Shown in pieces: positions 51,586 through 59,739 of a stretch of 64,000 nucleotides of DNA. Positions within the stretch are counted from its first letter, which is position 1, and every line of letters begins with the position of its first letter. Under the pieces are notes generated by a model. That model did no database searches. It saw nothing but the letters and a program-made list of their open reading frames with translations, and was not told where the DNA came from. Position numbers and translations under genes: made by a program. Where the stretch lies: positions 1,922,001 through 1,986,000 of the forward strand of contig OZ242360.1 of NCBI GenBank assembly GCA_965208775.1, in the 5' to 3' direction. The DNA is from JAPOVO01 sp026708165. Its GTDB lineage: Bacteria > Chloroflexota > UBA11872 > VXNJ01.

Positions 51586-52266
51586 ATGGAGATTGCGTGG
51601 TACGGAGGCTCGTGCTTCCGGCTTCGAGACAGAAATACAATCGCACTGGCAGACCCCTATCTACCGGACTCGAAATTCCAGAATCTCCAGATCAAGACCG
51701 ACCTCATAACCGTAAGCTCGCCCAATCGCGAACTCCGCAACGTCGTTCCCAACGTCCGAAAGCCCTATTACGAGATTGACGGACCCGGAGAATACGAAGT
51801 CGGGGGCATCTTCGTGAACGCCGTCTGGGACGGTGCCAACAACGGCCAAGCGAACGGCGCCCCGCCAGGTCTGGTCTGTACGTTTGCAATCGACGGCGTA
51901 GCCATTTGCCATCTCGGGCAACTCGAAGCCCCGCTCTCGAAAGAGCTTCTTGAATTGATCACGCCGGTCGACGTCCTCATAATTCCGCCCGGCGGACGGG
52001 GAAAGCTGGGCCGCGTGCAAGCGGCCAGGATCGTGTCGGCCACGTCGCCAAAGGTCGTCATTCCCATGGAGTACACCTCCGACGAAACTGAAAACGGCGG
52101 CGGGATCGACGCGTTTCTCAGGGAGGCCGGGTTGGAGGCGGGAGAACCCGTCAACTCTGTCAACCTGAGCCGCTCGAATCTCCCCGACGATAAGACCGAG
52201 ACCGTGTTGCTCGAATCGCGCACCAGGCTCAAAAAGCCCGCCGGCGCAAGGTCGTTAGCGCAATAG
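51586..52266 (+). CDS. Metallo-beta-lactamase-fold protein lacking metal ligands
   Basis: A 226-residue protein of the YtkL/UPF0173-like Zn-hydrolase shape (MEIAWYGGSCFRLR, then DPYLPD, DGPGEYEVGGIFVNAV, VDVLIIPPGGRG and PKVVIPMEY). In active relatives His-x-His-x-Asp-His and later His/Asp positions bind zinc; here the segments read VSSPNRELR and CHLGQLEA, and the start GHS is GGS, so no ligand is left. It is likely a structural or binding protein. It is 8 bases before pyrG and co-directional. Confidence 0.72.
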   Translation: MEIAWYGGSCFRLRDRNTIALADPYLPDSKFQNLQIKTDLITVSSPNRELRNVVPNVRKPYYEIDGPGEYEVGGIFVNAVWDGANNGQANGAPPGLVCTFAIDGVAICHLGQLEAPLSKELLELITPVDVLIIPPGGRGKLGRVQAARIVSATSPKVVIPMEYTSDETENGGGIDAFLREAGLEAGEPVNSVNLSRSNLPDDKTETVLLESRTRLKKPAGARSLAQ

Positions 52267-52274
52267 AAAACCAG

Positions 52275-53987
52275 GTGCCGGGAACCCCAACGTCTAACGG
52301 ATCAGACGGCGTCGCCGCCCCGGCTGACATGCCGGACCGCCAGACCAAATACATCTTCATAACCGGCGGCGTAGTTTCGGGGGTCGGGAAGGGCGTCACC
52401 AGCGCTTCCATCGGCCGCCTGCTTAAGAGCCGCGGTCTCAGCGTCGTGATCGTCAAGCTCGATCCCTACATAAACGTCGACCCCGGCACGATGAACCCCG
52501 GCCAGCACGGCGAGGTGTTCGTGACCGGAGACGGCGCCGAGACTGATCTCGATCTCGGGCATTACGAGCGCTTCGTGGACGAGGACTTGACCAGGGGCAG
52601 CAACCTTACCAGCGGCCAGGTTTACGAGTCGGTGATACAGAGCGAGCGGCGCGGCAAGTTCCTCGGAGGGACTATTCAGGTAATCCCCCACGTTACGGAC
52701 GAAATCAAGCGCCGGCTGAAGGCTGTGCGGCAGCCCGGAAATCCGGATGTCGTAATAGTCGAGGTAGGCGGCACGGTCGGCGACATCGAAGGACTGCCTT
52801 TCCTGGAGGCGCTGCGGCAGTTGCGCCGCGAGATCGGGATGGACAATACGCTGTTCATCCACGTGACGTTCCTTCTCCACATAGGCGCGACCGGCGAGCT
52901 GAAAACCAAACCCACGCAGCACAGCGTGGCCGAGCTGCGCAGCATAGGAATCCTTCCCGACATAATTGTCTGCCGTTCGGACCACCCCTTCCAGCGGGAC
53001 ACGCGCGAGAAGCTTGCCTTGTTCTGCGACGTGGAAGAGCGCGCGGTCATGTCTTTGACGACCGTCGACAACATCTACCGAGTGCCGCTCACTCTCGAAG
53101 AAGCCGACGCCGGCGATCTGATAACCGAAAAGCTGGGGCTGGGTCGGTGCGAGTCCGATCTCGTCGAATGGCGCCGGATGGTCCAGTCGATGGTGCAGCC
53201 GCGCAGCGAGGTCGAGGTAGCAATCGTAGGGAAATACGTGGACGCGCCCGACGCCTATATAAGCGTCGAACACGCCCTTCTGCACGCCGTGGCGCACCAG
53301 GAGCGCCGGCTGCGAATCAGATGGGTCGATTCGGAAGTCCTCGAAACCCGTGCCGTCGAGGAAGAGTTCGAAGGCGTTCACGGACTGGTGATTCCGGGCG
53401 GGTTCGGTCCGCGGGGAATCGAGGGCAAGATCGCCGCCGCCCGATACGCGCGCGAGTACGAGCTTCCGTTTTTCGGCCTTTGCCTCGGAATGCAGGTTGC
53501 CCTCATCGAGTTCGCGCGAAACGTGCTCGGCATCGACGGGGCCAACAGCTACGAGTTCGATCCCGAAGTCGACAATCCCGTCGTCGGGCCGATGCCGGAC
53601 TACTACAACCAGGTCAACATCGGCGGGACCATGCGGCTCGGCTCGCATCCTTGCCGGCTCGAACCCGGCACTCGCGCCGCGGCCGCTTACGCCGCCAACA
53701 CCGTGGGCGAGCGGCATCGCCATCGCATGGAATTCAACAATGTATATAGGAAAGTAATGCAGCGGAATGGCATGATCTTCAGTGGACTCTCGCCCGACGG
53801 GGAGCTGGTGGAAATTATCGAGCTTCGAGACCATCCGTGGTTCGTGGGCGTGCAGTTCCATCCTGAATTCAGGTCACGTCCATTTCGGCCGCATCCGCTG
53901 TTCAACGGGTTTGTCAAAGCATGTGTAAGCCGCGAGGCCGCTCTTTTGCGGCAAAGCGTGATACGACAAGAGAGCCGGGTATCGTGA
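52275..53987 (+). CDS. pyrG: CTP synthase
   Basis: A 570-residue enzyme converting UTP and glutamine to CTP. The synthetase half begins KYIFITGGVVSGVGKGVTSASIG (P-loop) and has LKLDPYINVDPGTMNPGQHGEVFV; the glutaminase half carries GGFGPRG, the catalytic Cys in FFGLCLGMQ (near 404) and the His/Glu in QFHPEF. The annotated GTG gives a 17-residue tail before MPDRQTKYI, which may be the true start at 52329. It lies downstream of the MBL-fold gene. Confidence 0.97.
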   Translation: MPGTPTSNGSDGVAAPADMPDRQTKYIFITGGVVSGVGKGVTSASIGRLLKSRGLSVVIVKLDPYINVDPGTMNPGQHGEVFVTGDGAETDLDLGHYERFVDEDLTRGSNLTSGQVYESVIQSERRGKFLGGTIQVIPHVTDEIKRRLKAVRQPGNPDVVIVEVGGTVGDIEGLPFLEALRQLRREIGMDNTLFIHVTFLLHIGATGELKTKPTQHSVAELRSIGILPDIIVCRSDHPFQRDTREKLALFCDVEERAVMSLTTVDNIYRVPLTLEEADAGDLITEKLGLGRCESDLVEWRRMVQSMVQPRSEVEVAIVGKYVDAPDAYISVEHALLHAVAHQERRLRIRWVDSEVLETRAVEEEFEGVHGLVIPGGFGPRGIEGKIAAARYAREYELPFFGLCLGMQVALIEFARNVLGIDGANSYEFDPEVDNPVVGPMPDYYNQVNIGGTMRLGSHPCRLEPGTRAAAAYAANTVGERHRHRMEFNNVYRKVMQRNGMIFSGLSPDGELVEIIELRDHPWFVGVQFHPEFRSRPFRPHPLFNGFVKACVSREAALLRQSVIRQESRVS

Positions 53988-54085
53988 ACCGGCTCGGCGC
54001 AGGCCGCGGCCCGCGCCACTAAACTCTCATCACGGTTGTGGACATGGACTTGGACTGCATTTCGTACGTTTTTGAGGGACTCTAA

Positions 54086-55381
54086 ATGAGCGTGGTTTGC
54101 GTTGTAGGGACACAGTGGGGTGACGAGGGCAAGGGCAAGATCGTCGATCTCCTCGCCGACCGGGCCGACTACGTAGTCCGCTTCCAGGGCGGCGACAACG
54201 CCGGTCACTCCGTCGTCAACGACCTGGGCGACTTTGGCCTGCATCTGGTGCCCGAGGGAATCTTCCGCGAGAACGTAATCAACGTCCTCGGACCGGGAAC
54301 CGTCATCAACCCCGACGCTCTCCTCAAAGAGATCGATGAGCTTCAAACCGAAGTCCCCAGCCTGGACTTCGAAGCCGGACTGCGCATAGCCGAGCGCGCG
54401 CACGTCATCATGCCCTACCACGTAGCCCTCGATGGCGCGCTCGAAACCAGCCGCGGCGCCATGGTCCAGGGCAGCACGCGGCGCGGCATCGGCCCAGTCT
54501 ATTCGGACAAGGCCGCGCGGTCGGGCGTGCGGATCGGCGACCTTCTCGACTCCGACTACCTGCGTGGATATCTGCCGCATATCGTCGAAGCCAACAACCA
54601 TCTGCTCGAGTCAGTCTACGGCTTGGAGCCTGTCGACTTCGACGCGCTAATCGAGAAATGCCGCGAATGGGGCGAAGCGCTGCGTCCCTACGTCGTCGAC
54701 ACCTTCCCGATGATTCAGGGCGCGCTGGCCGCCGACAAGAATGTCCTGCTGGTCGGCCAGCTCGGAATCATGCGCGATCTCGACTGGGGACACTACCCCT
54801 ACGTCACCTCCTCGACGCCCACGGCCGCCGGTGCCTGCGTAAGCCTCGGCATCGCGCCCAACCAGATGGGCGCCGTCATCGGAGTGGTTAAGGCTTTCAC
54901 GTCGTCCGTCGGCGAAGGACCCTTCCCGACCGAGCAGAACAACGAGATCGGCGACACGCTCCGGACCAAGGGCCAGGAGTTCGGCGTTTCCACCGGGCGT
55001 CCCCGCCGCTGCGGCTGGCTGGACTTGGTGGCCGTAAAACACGCCGTGGCGATCAACGGCCCCGCCGGCCTCGCGCTCACCAAGATCGACATGCTCGACG
55101 GATTCGATCCCGTCATGTTCGGCAAAGCCTACGAGCTGAACGGGACCACCTTCGACACCGTGCCAGACACGCGGATCTTGCAGGCCGTCGAGCCTGTCTA
55201 CGAGTCCGTGGCCGGTTGGGACGACGATACCGGCGGCGTCCAAGCCTGGGACGGCCTGCCCGCCAACGCCCGCCGCTACGTCGAGCGCGTCGAGGAAATC
55301 ACCGGAGTTCCCGTCTCCATCGTGGGAACCGGCAGACACCGCGACCACGCCATCGTACGCAACCTCCCCGAAGGCTGGTAG
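54086..55381 (+). CDS. purA: Adenylosuccinate synthetase
   Basis: A 431-residue enzyme of AMP synthesis (IMP + Asp + GTP). It begins VVGTQWGDEGKGKIVDLLA with the catalytic Asp and GTP loop and has GGDNAGHSVV with the catalytic His. QGSTRRGIGPVYSDKAAR and the C-terminal ITGVPVSIVGTG are typical. ATG 54086. A strong terminator follows before the pyr operon. Confidence 0.97.
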   Translation: MSVVCVVGTQWGDEGKGKIVDLLADRADYVVRFQGGDNAGHSVVNDLGDFGLHLVPEGIFRENVINVLGPGTVINPDALLKEIDELQTEVPSLDFEAGLRIAERAHVIMPYHVALDGALETSRGAMVQGSTRRGIGPVYSDKAARSGVRIGDLLDSDYLRGYLPHIVEANNHLLESVYGLEPVDFDALIEKCREWGEALRPYVVDTFPMIQGALAADKNVLLVGQLGIMRDLDWGHYPYVTSSTPTAAGACVSLGIAPNQMGAVIGVVKAFTSSVGEGPFPTEQNNEIGDTLRTKGQEFGVSTGRPRRCGWLDLVAVKHAVAINGPAGLALTKIDMLDGFDPVMFGKAYELNGTTFDTVPDTRILQAVEPVYESVAGWDDDTGGVQAWDGLPANARRYVERVEEITGVPVSIVGTGRHRDHAIVRNLPEGW

Positions 55382-55401
55382 CGTCCGCTCGTAACTCGCA
55401 G

Positions 55402-55433
55402 GGGCGGTCCGCGAACCGCCCTATTCGTTTTTT
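55402..55433 (+). terminator. Rho-independent terminator of purA
   Basis: GGGCGGT (55402-55408) pairs with ACCGCCC (55415-55421) around CCGCGA; TATTCGTTTTTT follows with six T at 55428-55433. It separates purA from the pyr promoter. Confidence 0.85.
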
Positions 55434-55460
55434 GGCGCCCGGTGAATCAGCCCGGGCGGT

Positions 55461-55489
55461 TTCCGAATCCGCCCTCCGCCGCGTATAAT
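55461..55489 (+). promoter_or_regulatory. Promoter of the pyr operon
   Basis: Exact TATAAT at 55484-55489 with a weak -35 (TTCCGA, 55461-55466) at 17-base spacing. Transcription would start just before the PyrR-binding element at 55498. Confidence 0.65.
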
Positions 55490-55497
55490 CTCCTCGG

Positions 55498-55529
55498 TCC
55501 TTTAATCCGGCCCCGCGAGGCGGAAAGGA
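55498..55529 (+). promoter_or_regulatory. PyrR-binding anti-antiterminator element
   Basis: The leader RNA carries TCCTTTAATCCGG then CCCCGCGAGGCGGAAAGGA, which fits the known PyrR-binding hairpin (CCTTTAA, loop GAGAGGC-like, AAGG). PyrR bound with UMP stabilises it and favours the terminator downstream. Confidence 0.88.
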
Positions 55530-55572
55530 ATGCCAATGGCAATGTCGTATCTCCCAATAGACTCATATTCGG

Positions 55573-55599
55573 CCTCCCGCACCTCGCTGGGAGGTTTTT
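55573..55599 (+). terminator. pyr operon attenuator terminator, overlapping the pyrR ribosome site
   Basis: CCTCCC (55573-55578) pairs with GGGAGG (55589-55594), then TTTTT (55595-55599). The 3' arm GGGAGG is also the Shine-Dalgarno sequence, 8 bases before the pyrR TTG at 55603. The hairpin can therefore end transcription and hide the ribosome site together. Confidence 0.88.
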
Positions 55600-55602
55600 C
55601 AT

Positions 55603-56172
55603 TTGCCCGATAACCAGCGCGATCTGGAACGGCGGTTGCTGGAAGCCGACGACGTGCGGCGGGCCTTGACCCGCATAGCCCACGAGGTCGTCGAGCGGAA
55701 CGGCGGCGCCGACGGAATCGTGCTCGTGGGCACTCACACGCGCGGCATACCCCTCGCCAGCCGCATCGCCCGCACCATCGCCGAAATCGAAGGCCGCGAG
55801 CCGCCCCAGGGTGAGCTGGACGTCACCATGTACCGCGACGACCTCGACATGAAAATGGACTCGCCCGAAGTAACGCCGACCTCTATTCCCGTCGACGTGG
55901 CGGGCCGCGACGTCGTTCTCGTCGACGACGTCCTCTACACGGGGCGGACCGTCCGCGCCGCGATGGACGCATTGAACGACCTGGGAAGACCCAACACCAT
56001 CCAGCTTGCGGTGCTGGTCGACCGCGGTCACCGCGAGCTTCCTATCAGGGCCGACTACGTCGGCAAGAACCTGCCGACCGCGCGCGACGAGGAGGTGCGG
56101 GTGCGTATCAGGGAAGTAGACGGCGAAGACTCGGTCTCGCTCGCCAGGGTCGGCGCTGTGGAGGGACGTTAG
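55603..56172 (+). CDS. pyrR: Bifunctional PyrR regulator / uracil phosphoribosyltransferase
   Basis: A 189-residue PRPP-binding RNA regulator. The PRPP loop is VVLVDDVLYTGRTVRAAMDAL, with GIVLVGTHTRGIPLA and DVTMYRDDL. It starts at TTG 55603, 4 bases after the attenuator T-run. It controls its own operon with the leader at 55498-55599. pyrB follows 3 bases after its stop. Confidence 0.95.
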   Translation: MPDNQRDLERRLLEADDVRRALTRIAHEVVERNGGADGIVLVGTHTRGIPLASRIARTIAEIEGREPPQGELDVTMYRDDLDMKMDSPEVTPTSIPVDVAGRDVVLVDDVLYTGRTVRAAMDALNDLGRPNTIQLAVLVDRGHRELPIRADYVGKNLPTARDEEVRVRIREVDGEDSVSLARVGAVEGR

Positions 56173-56175
56173 GCC

Positions 56176-57111
56176 ATGCCGCTACATCGCAAGCATCTTC
56201 TCGATCTCGACGACTTCTCGCGGGACGAGATCACGCAAGTCCTCGACACCGCCGAGTCCATGTCGGAGATTCTCGACAGACCCATTTCGCGCGTGCCCAC
56301 CCTGCGCGGAAAGACAATCGTCAACATTTTCTTCGAGGCGAGCACGCGCACTCGGGTCTCGTTCGAGCTTGCCGGCAAGTATCTGAGCGCCGATGTGATA
56401 AACGTCCAAGCCTCCGGCAGCAGCGTTCAAAAGGGAGAGTCGCTCGTCGACACCCTGCGCACCATCCAGGCGCTGGGCGCCGATATGGTCGTCATGCGGC
56501 ACAGCAAGTCCGGAGCGCCCTATCTCGCCGTCGAGGAGCTCGAATGCTCGGTCATCAACGCCGGCGACGGCTGGCACGCGCATCCGAGTCAGGCGCTGCT
56601 CGACCTGTTCACCGTCCGGCGAAAGCTCGGCGACCTGGAGGGCAAGAAGCTGGTCATCGTCGGCGACATCATCCACAGCCGCGTCGCAAGATCGAACATC
56701 TGGGGATTCACTCGTATGGGTGCCCGCGTCGTCTTGTGCGGCCCGGCAACGCTGCTGCCCCAGGGCTTTGAAAAAATGTCCGACGCCAACGGACTCGTCT
56801 CGATAGAGCTGGACGCCGACAAGGCGATCGACGGCGCCGACATGGTCATGGCCCTCCGCATCCAGAAAGAGCGGATGGAAGGCGGCCTGCTGCCCGACCT
56901 CAGGGAATACTCCGCCCTCTACGGAGTCAACCGAAAGCGCCTCGCCAACGCCAAGCCGGCCGTAATCGTCATGCATCCCGGACCGATGAACCAGGGCGTC
57001 GAGATATCGCCGGAAGTGGCTTACGGCCCTAACTCCATCATCGAGGAGCAGGTGGCCAGCGGACTCGCCATCCGAATGTCCATCTTCTATCTGCTGGCGG
57101 GAGGAAGATAG
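56176..57111 (+). CDS. pyrB: Aspartate carbamoyltransferase catalytic subunit
   Basis: A 311-residue enzyme of pyrimidine synthesis. The carbamoyl-phosphate loop is FFEASTRTRVSFE, and the conserved GDGWHAHPSQALLDLFT and VMHPGPMNQGVEI are present. ATG 56176. No pyrI-type regulatory subunit follows, as usual in the Bacillus-like operon. Third-to-second gene of the PyrR-controlled set. Confidence 0.97.
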   Translation: MPLHRKHLLDLDDFSRDEITQVLDTAESMSEILDRPISRVPTLRGKTIVNIFFEASTRTRVSFELAGKYLSADVINVQASGSSVQKGESLVDTLRTIQALGADMVVMRHSKSGAPYLAVEELECSVINAGDGWHAHPSQALLDLFTVRRKLGDLEGKKLVIVGDIIHSRVARSNIWGFTRMGARVVLCGPATLLPQGFEKMSDANGLVSIELDADKAIDGADMVMALRIQKERMEGGLLPDLREYSALYGVNRKRLANAKPAVIVMHPGPMNQGVEISPEVAYGPNSIIEEQVASGLAIRMSIFYLLAGGR

Positions 57112-57116
57112 CTCCC

Positions 57117-58475
57117 GTGCGCGGCGAGACTCCCGACCTGCTCATTCGCGGCGGCAGGGTAATCGACCCCGCCTCCAACCGCGACGAAGTTTGTGACGTA
57201 CTGATTCAGGACGGCCGGATCGAGTACGTCGGCTCCGGACTCGGGCTGCCCGACGGCGCTGCGGAGATTTCGGCCGAAGGTCTCGTCGTGACTCCCGGCT
57301 TCGTCGACCCCCACTGCCATTTGCGGCAACCCGGTTACGAGTACAAGGAGACCATAGCCACCGGTACGGCCGCCGCTGCCGCCGGGGGATTCACCACGGT
57401 CTGCGCAATGGCCAACACCAAGCCCCCCGTCGATACCAGGACGACGCTGGAGACTGTTCAGGAAGTCGCCTCCGCCGAAGCCGCGGTCCACGTCTACTCT
57501 TTAGCCGCCATCACAATGGGACTAAAAGGCAATCAGCTTGTCCAGATGGGCGAGCTGAGCGAGGCCGGCGCGGTCGGATTCTCCGACGACGGAATAACGC
57601 TGGCGAGTCCGGCGGTCATGCGCCACGCGCTCGAATACGCCAAGCGGTTCGACCGCCCCGTCGCCAACCACTGCGAGGACCCCGCATTGACGGGGGACGC
57701 CGCGATGAACGAAGGCCCGGTCTCAATGCGTCTCGGTCTGGCCGCGACGCCTGTCCAGGCCGAGGAAGTAATTATCGCGCGCGATCTTGCGCTCGCCGAG
57801 TTGACGGGCGGCTCATATCACGCCCTGCACGTTAGCGCCGCGCGCTCGGTGGACCTCATACGCGGCGCGAAGGAACGCGGCGTAAACGTCACCGCGGAGG
57901 TGACTCCGCACCATCTCACGCTCACCGATGAGATAGTCGCCGGACGCTGGGAGCCCATCATCGCCTCTCTGCGGCCATACGATCCGGTCACCAGGGTCAA
58001 CCCGCCTCTCCGGTCGGCGGAGGACGTCCGGGCGTTGCGGGATGGGCTCGCCTCCGGCGTTATCGACTGCATTGGCACCGATCACGCCCCGCACGCCGGC
58101 CACGAGAAGCACGTTGAATACGCCGAAGCAGCACCCGGAATCTCCGGACTTGAAACCGCTTTCGGTGCGCTTATGCAGCTCGTTCACGACGGTGAGATCA
58201 GTTTGCCGCGGCTGATCGAGCGCCTGACTAGCGGGGCCGGGGTCTACCGCCTGCCCCACGGCTCTCTTGCCGTCGGCGCGGCGGGCGACGTCGTCGTGCT
58301 CGATCCTGAACGCGAGTGGGTAGTCGACGCCGCGGCCTTCAGGTCGCGGGGCAAGAACTCTCCTTATCACGGGCTGACTTTCCGCGGCAGGGTCCTCAAG
58401 ACGATCTGCGACGGTCGCGTTGTGTTCGACCTGAACGAAGAGTCGGTCGAGACGGTGGGCGCGCTTGGCGTCTAA
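57117..58475 (+). CDS. pyrC: Dihydroorotase
   Basis: A 452-residue amidohydrolase that closes carbamoyl-aspartate to dihydroorotate. The metal motif is VDPHCHLRQPGYEYKE, with catalytic IGTDHAPHAGHEK near residue 320. VANHCEDPAL and EVTPHHLTL hold further metal His. GTG 57117. The gene ends inside carA. Confidence 0.96.
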   Translation: MRGETPDLLIRGGRVIDPASNRDEVCDVLIQDGRIEYVGSGLGLPDGAAEISAEGLVVTPGFVDPHCHLRQPGYEYKETIATGTAAAAAGGFTTVCAMANTKPPVDTRTTLETVQEVASAEAAVHVYSLAAITMGLKGNQLVQMGELSEAGAVGFSDDGITLASPAVMRHALEYAKRFDRPVANHCEDPALTGDAAMNEGPVSMRLGLAATPVQAEEVIIARDLALAELTGGSYHALHVSAARSVDLIRGAKERGVNVTAEVTPHHLTLTDEIVAGRWEPIIASLRPYDPVTRVNPPLRSAEDVRALRDGLASGVIDCIGTDHAPHAGHEKHVEYAEAAPGISGLETAFGALMQLVHDGEISLPRLIERLTSGAGVYRLPHGSLAVGAAGDVVVLDPEREWVVDAAAFRSRGKNSPYHGLTFRGRVLKTICDGRVVFDLNEESVETVGALGV

Positions 58476-59664
58476 ACGCCGGTCGGTCCTTTCCCTGGAG
58501 ACCGGCGAGCACTTCTTCGGTTTTGGATTTGGGGCCGATTCCGCCGCCGCCGGCGAGCTTGTGTTCAATACCAGCATGACCGGCTACCAGGAAATCACAA
58601 CCGACGCCTCCTACGAAGGGCAGATCGTCACCCTCACCTATCCGCTCATCAACAACTACGGGGCCAATCCGATTGATGTTGAGTCTCGGCGGCCCTGGAT
58701 CGCCGGCCTGATCGTCCGTGAGCTGTCGCCGACCATCAGCAACTGGCGCGCGAGCGAGAGCTTGGGCGCCACCCTGCGCCGCGCCGGCATCCCGGGACTC
58801 TCCGGAATCGATACGCGCAAGCTCGTCCGGATCCTGCGGTCGGGGGGAGTCCGCCGGGCGGTGCTGACTAGCCTCGCCGACGGTCACGCTCCCCATACCA
58901 GCGACTTTGAATGGATAACGGGCCGCACCGAGGGCATCGAGTCGCTGCTCGGCGAGCTTACCGCCCGCGCGAAATCCGTCCTGCCGCTCTCTAGTCAAAA
59001 GCTCGTCGAAAACGTGACCACGCCCGACCGCTACGTCTTCGAAAACAACGGTCTTTGGGCGCCCTGGCCCGCTCCCCGCGTGCGCGAGTCCCGACCCCGG
59101 ATCGCGCTGCTTGATTGCGGCGTCAAGCACAACATCCCCCGCTCGCTCGCGATTCGCGGATGCGAGGTCTCGGTTCTCCCCTACGCTTCGACGGCCAGCG
59201 ACATAAACGCGCTCGATCCCGATGGAGTCCTGGTGGCCAACGGCCCCGGCGACCCCGAGCAGGCCGAAGCGGCCGTGACGACGATCGGCAAGCTCATCGG
59301 ACGCTACCCGCTGGCGGGCATTTGCCTGGGCCATCAGCTTCTGGGACTTGCCATCGGCGCCTCCACCAGCAGGCTCAAGTTCGGGCACCGGGGCGCGAAC
59401 CATCCGGTAAAGGACCTGAAGACCGGGCGCGTCCACATCACGTCCCAAAACCACGGGTTCCAGGTTGATGCCGGTTCGATTCCCGCCGATAGCGGATTTC
59501 AAGTGAGCCACGTCAACATGAACGACGGCTCGGTCGAGGGACTCGCCCACGAGTCGCTGCCCGTGTTCTCGATCCAGTACCACCCGGAAGCCTCCCCCGG
59601 CCCCCAGGACAACCAGTATCTGTTCGAGCGCTTTCTCGACATGGTCGACGGGGACCCGGTTTGA
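58465..59664 (+). CDS. carA: Carbamoyl-phosphate synthase small subunit
   Basis: A 399-residue glutaminase subunit. The N-domain has GELVFNTSMTGYQE; the catalytic Cys is in LAGICLGHQLLGLA (near 285), and the His/Glu pair is in IQYHPEASPGPQD. The TTG start at 58465 lies inside the pyrC end (11-base overlap); the frame and length fit. It delivers ammonia to carB. Confidence 0.96.
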   Translation: MASKRRSVLSLETGEHFFGFGFGADSAAAGELVFNTSMTGYQEITTDASYEGQIVTLTYPLINNYGANPIDVESRRPWIAGLIVRELSPTISNWRASESLGATLRRAGIPGLSGIDTRKLVRILRSGGVRRAVLTSLADGHAPHTSDFEWITGRTEGIESLLGELTARAKSVLPLSSQKLVENVTTPDRYVFENNGLWAPWPAPRVRESRPRIALLDCGVKHNIPRSLAIRGCEVSVLPYASTASDINALDPDGVLVANGPGDPEQAEAAVTTIGKLIGRYPLAGICLGHQLLGLAIGASTSRLKFGHRGANHPVKDLKTGRVHITSQNHGFQVDAGSIPADSGFQVSHVNMNDGSVEGLAHESLPVFSIQYHPEASPGPQDNQYLFERFLDMVDGDPV

Positions 59665-59739
59665 AAGCCGGCGTGATTTCGCCCGTTGCGTGCGTGAATC
59701 GAACAACAGCGAACCTTTACTCGGAGCGGCGCTCCCGCC

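Noticed and set aside
52302..53861. 519-codon minus-strand frame opposite pyrG
   Set aside because: Shadow of pyrG; the sense gene has all catalytic motifs.
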